A DNA stretch of 64,000 nt from NCBI GenBank assembly GCA_017417055.1, contig JAFPZX010000187.1, positions 62,001-126,000 on the forward strand, written 5' to 3'. Positions 62,306 through 64,000 of the stretch are shown piece by piece. The first letter of the stretch is position 1. Each line of letters starts with the position of its first letter. Position numbers and translations under genes: made by a program. Below the pieces are notes generated by a model. It did not search any database. It was given only the letters and a program-made list of their open reading frames with translations, and was not told the DNA's origin. This DNA comes from Anaerolineaceae bacterium (lineage in GTDB: Bacteria > Chloroflexota > Anaerolineae > Anaerolineales > Anaerolineaceae).

Positions 62306-63540
62306 TTTTTTTCTGAAATCTTTTGATAAATGGATATTAACTGTTTAATGTGATTTTCATTATCGTAACAATTTGTATTAAAAGTTGCTCTGACTTTTTC
62401 CGATATAGTACGCCAGTTATTATCATTTTCTGCATATAAAATTTTTTTCTTCAGATCTGTTATGTTTTCACTTTCAAACAACAAACCATCAACATTATTT
62501 TTAATATACTCCTTACCGGAATTTGAATCAGCAATAATACAAGGTATTCCTCGTGACATGAACTCTATTGGAGTTAACGGAGCTCCTTCATACCATCTTG
62601 AAGGAAACACAAGTGAACGCGTAGTTGCATATATTTCATCCATTTCATCATGTTTTTTCCAACCAAGGAATTGAATTTCCGGAAATTGAGTCTGTAATCT
62701 TTTCAAATCATCTCCATCTCCAACAACAACAGCATCCCCAGAAATCTCTTTATCAGTAATAAGTTCAGATAAGGCTTTACAAAAAATATCTGCACCTTTT
62801 CCTTTTGTAATTCTTCCCATAAACACATAATTGTGATTGTTCTCAGCGATATATTTCGATTCTTTTCCTACATCATAGGGGTTCCGTACAAAATATTCAT
62901 TATGTTTAGTTCCAATATAATCTTTCATTTTTGCATAACTGAAATCAGATATGTATATCAAATCAAGGTCACTGTTGTTTTTAGCATATTTTGTTATTCC
63001 GATCTGACGTATTACCCGCCATATTTTTTGCAAATAATTTCGCTTATCACAGTTATTCAGTACACACTGCATTGACATTGGATGAAGTTTACAAACTGCA
63101 TTTTTTTGAAAATCATATAATCCACCACATGGACAAAGTGTGAAATAATCATGGAGAGTTAGAACAGTTTTAATTCCGGACTGTTTACAGGCTCTAAAAA
63201 TAGAAGGAGAAAAACAATGAATATAACCGTGTATATGTATCAGCGTATCATCTTTGTTAAAAACAGATAATATTTTTCTTACCTCTTTTTCCATATGGAT
63301 ATCCCATAATCCATTTATCATAACCTGTAATTTATTTGGATTTCTATGGATACCCGGATTATAAATATTCACTACCTGAATACCCTTTTTTATTAAATCA
63401 GGGTTTGGTTCATTATCTGTGCATAAATATGTAACATTAATACCGTGATCATGTAGGCCTATAGCACTTTTATATGCAACCTGCGATGTACCACCTAATG
63501 GATATGATTGATTATCTATGATAATAATATTTTTATACAT
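62302..63540 (-). CDS. Glycosyltransferase family 4
   Basis: 412 residues. The N-terminal IIDNQSYPLGGTSQVAYKSAIGL loop, the central VFMGRITKGKGADIFCKAL and VVGDGDDLKRLQ, and the C-terminal FPSRWYEGAPLTPIEFMSRGIPCIIADSNSG donor site (E-x7-E variant, given in parts) define a GT4 enzyme. First intact gene of the AT-rich leftward run. A broken TupA-like gene lies just upstream, its stop overlapping this start by 25 bases on the same strand. Confidence 0.92.
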   Translation of the reverse strand: MYKNIIIIDNQSYPLGGTSQVAYKSAIGLHDHGINVTYLCTDNEPNPDLIKKGIQVVNIYNPGIHRNPNKLQVMINGLWDIHMEKEVRKILSVFNKDDTLIHIHGYIHCFSPSIFRACKQSGIKTVLTLHDYFTLCPCGGLYDFQKNAVCKLHPMSMQCVLNNCDKRNYLQKIWRVIRQIGITKYAKNNSDLDLIYISDFSYAKMKDYIGTKHNEYFVRNPYDVGKESKYIAENNHNYVFMGRITKGKGADIFCKALSELITDKEISGDAVVVGDGDDLKRLQTQFPEIQFLGWKKHDEMDEIYATTRSLVFPSRWYEGAPLTPIEFMSRGIPCIIADSNSGKEYIKNNVDGLLFESENITDLKKKILYAENDNNWRTISEKVRATFNTNCYDNENHIKQLISIYQKISEKK

Positions 63541-63940
63541 ATAAATAATTTTGATTTTATAGTTTTGTCAAGCATAATTCTTTGTACAATAATAAATCTA
63601 TTTAAACTATCAACCGGAAAAACACCATTGGGATTTGTTACTAATGCTTCGAAATAAAAATGCCCAACGATCTCATAAAAATCAACACGAAGAAAATCAT
63701 GACAGCTAGACAGCAAACAAGAATAATCGAGCATCATTTCGAAATTAAGCGTATGAGGTATTTTTTCCGAATGAGTCGTAATCCATTCTGGAAAATGGAG
63801 CAAATTCCCAATCCAACGTCACAAAACTTATATGTACAATACGATGATTCTCTAATCCCAACAAAATATATATATGTGTATTTCGGTTCCCCGTTGAAAA
63901 AGAAATTTTATTATCACAAAGTTCCTTTATTTCCTATTCA
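63516..63940 (-). pseudogene. Decayed TupA-like ATP-grasp gene, C-terminal part
   Basis: Three reading frames in turn carry pieces of one TupA-like (teichuronopeptide-type) ATP-grasp protein. FFFNGEPKYTYIY lies at about 63875-63915, TLDWEFAPFS at about 63795-63830, and MLDYSCLLSSC...FLRVDFYEIVGHFYFEA in the open frame 63516-63803. The order matches the family (F-x-G-x-P-K-Y-I, then D-x-x-W, then e-M-l-x-i-A and v-R-v-D-f-Y), so at least two frameshifts are present. Nothing recognisable remains in 63941-64000 apart from an AGGAGG on the minus strand. Confidence 0.65.
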
Positions 63941-64000
63941 GGACCCCATAATATGAAATTATCAGCTACCTCCTAGTATCAGAAGGAAGTTTAATCCATG

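Overview
The window looks like part of a Chloroflexota (Anaerolineae-like) chromosome. This rests on three things: an archaeal-type upper mevalonate cluster (HMG-CoA reductase, HMG-CoA synthase and a thiolase-like protein), a lipoprotein with a Thr/Pro-rich linker and an NBR1/FW-type Ig-like domain, and moderate GC with many short intergenic repeats. The taxonomic call is inference; no rRNA or tRNA gene was seen in the window. TAG serves as a normal stop (for example for addA, glpK and lplA), so the code is standard.

Layout. 1-9.2 kb (+): a peptide-type ABC importer (substrate-binding protein, two permeases, two ATPases), a small membrane protein, an M42 aminopeptidase and a transaldolase-like aldolase. 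One permease carries a seven-bladed RCC1/BLIP-II-like propeller and one ATPase carries a long helical insertion. 9.4-16.5 kb (-): addA, addB and a CBM9-like protein. 16.9-23.6 kb (+): a GNAT protein, prfA, prmC, a TsaC/Sua5 protein, an NBR1-domain lipoprotein, a dihydroorotase-like protein without its metal ligands, and lplA. 23.7-27.2 kb (-): the mevalonate cluster, whose thiolase-like member lacks its catalytic residues. 27.3-35 kb (-): a surface-polysaccharide operon (wecC, wecB, two glycosyltransferases, Nudix, acyltransferase, GT39).

35.2-46.3 kb is a glycerol / glycerol-phosphate block. glpK, a GlpA-type dehydrogenase, an FAD/NAD oxidoreductase and a DUF1667 protein lie on +. A Ugp-like ABC importer with an embedded cytosolic phosphodiesterase lies on -. 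Together they suggest uptake of glycerol-3-phosphate or its diesters, hydrolysis, phosphorylation of glycerol and oxidation to dihydroxyacetone phosphate. 46.4-51.1 kb holds dTDP-rhamnose genes (rfbD, rfbA and an amber-interrupted rfbC) broken up by a decayed AbrB/PIN toxin-antitoxin pair and an Rpn-type nuclease. 51.3-54.3 kb holds a secreted Sel1-repeat protein and a diadenylate-cyclase-like protein. 54.6-63.5 kb (-) is an exopolysaccharide cluster: UDP-sugar dehydrogenase, pyruvyl transferase, Fe-S/F420-beta-like protein, two glycosyltransferases, flippase and polymerase. Most of it is AT-rich and probably acquired. It ends at a decayed TupA-like gene.

The intergenic DNA is unusual. It contains a family of about 95-bp palindromic elements with terminal inverted repeats, short GGGACTGTCCC-type palindromes, tracts of 6-8-bp degenerate tandem words, and near 52-56 kb an element whose end coincides with gene stop codons.
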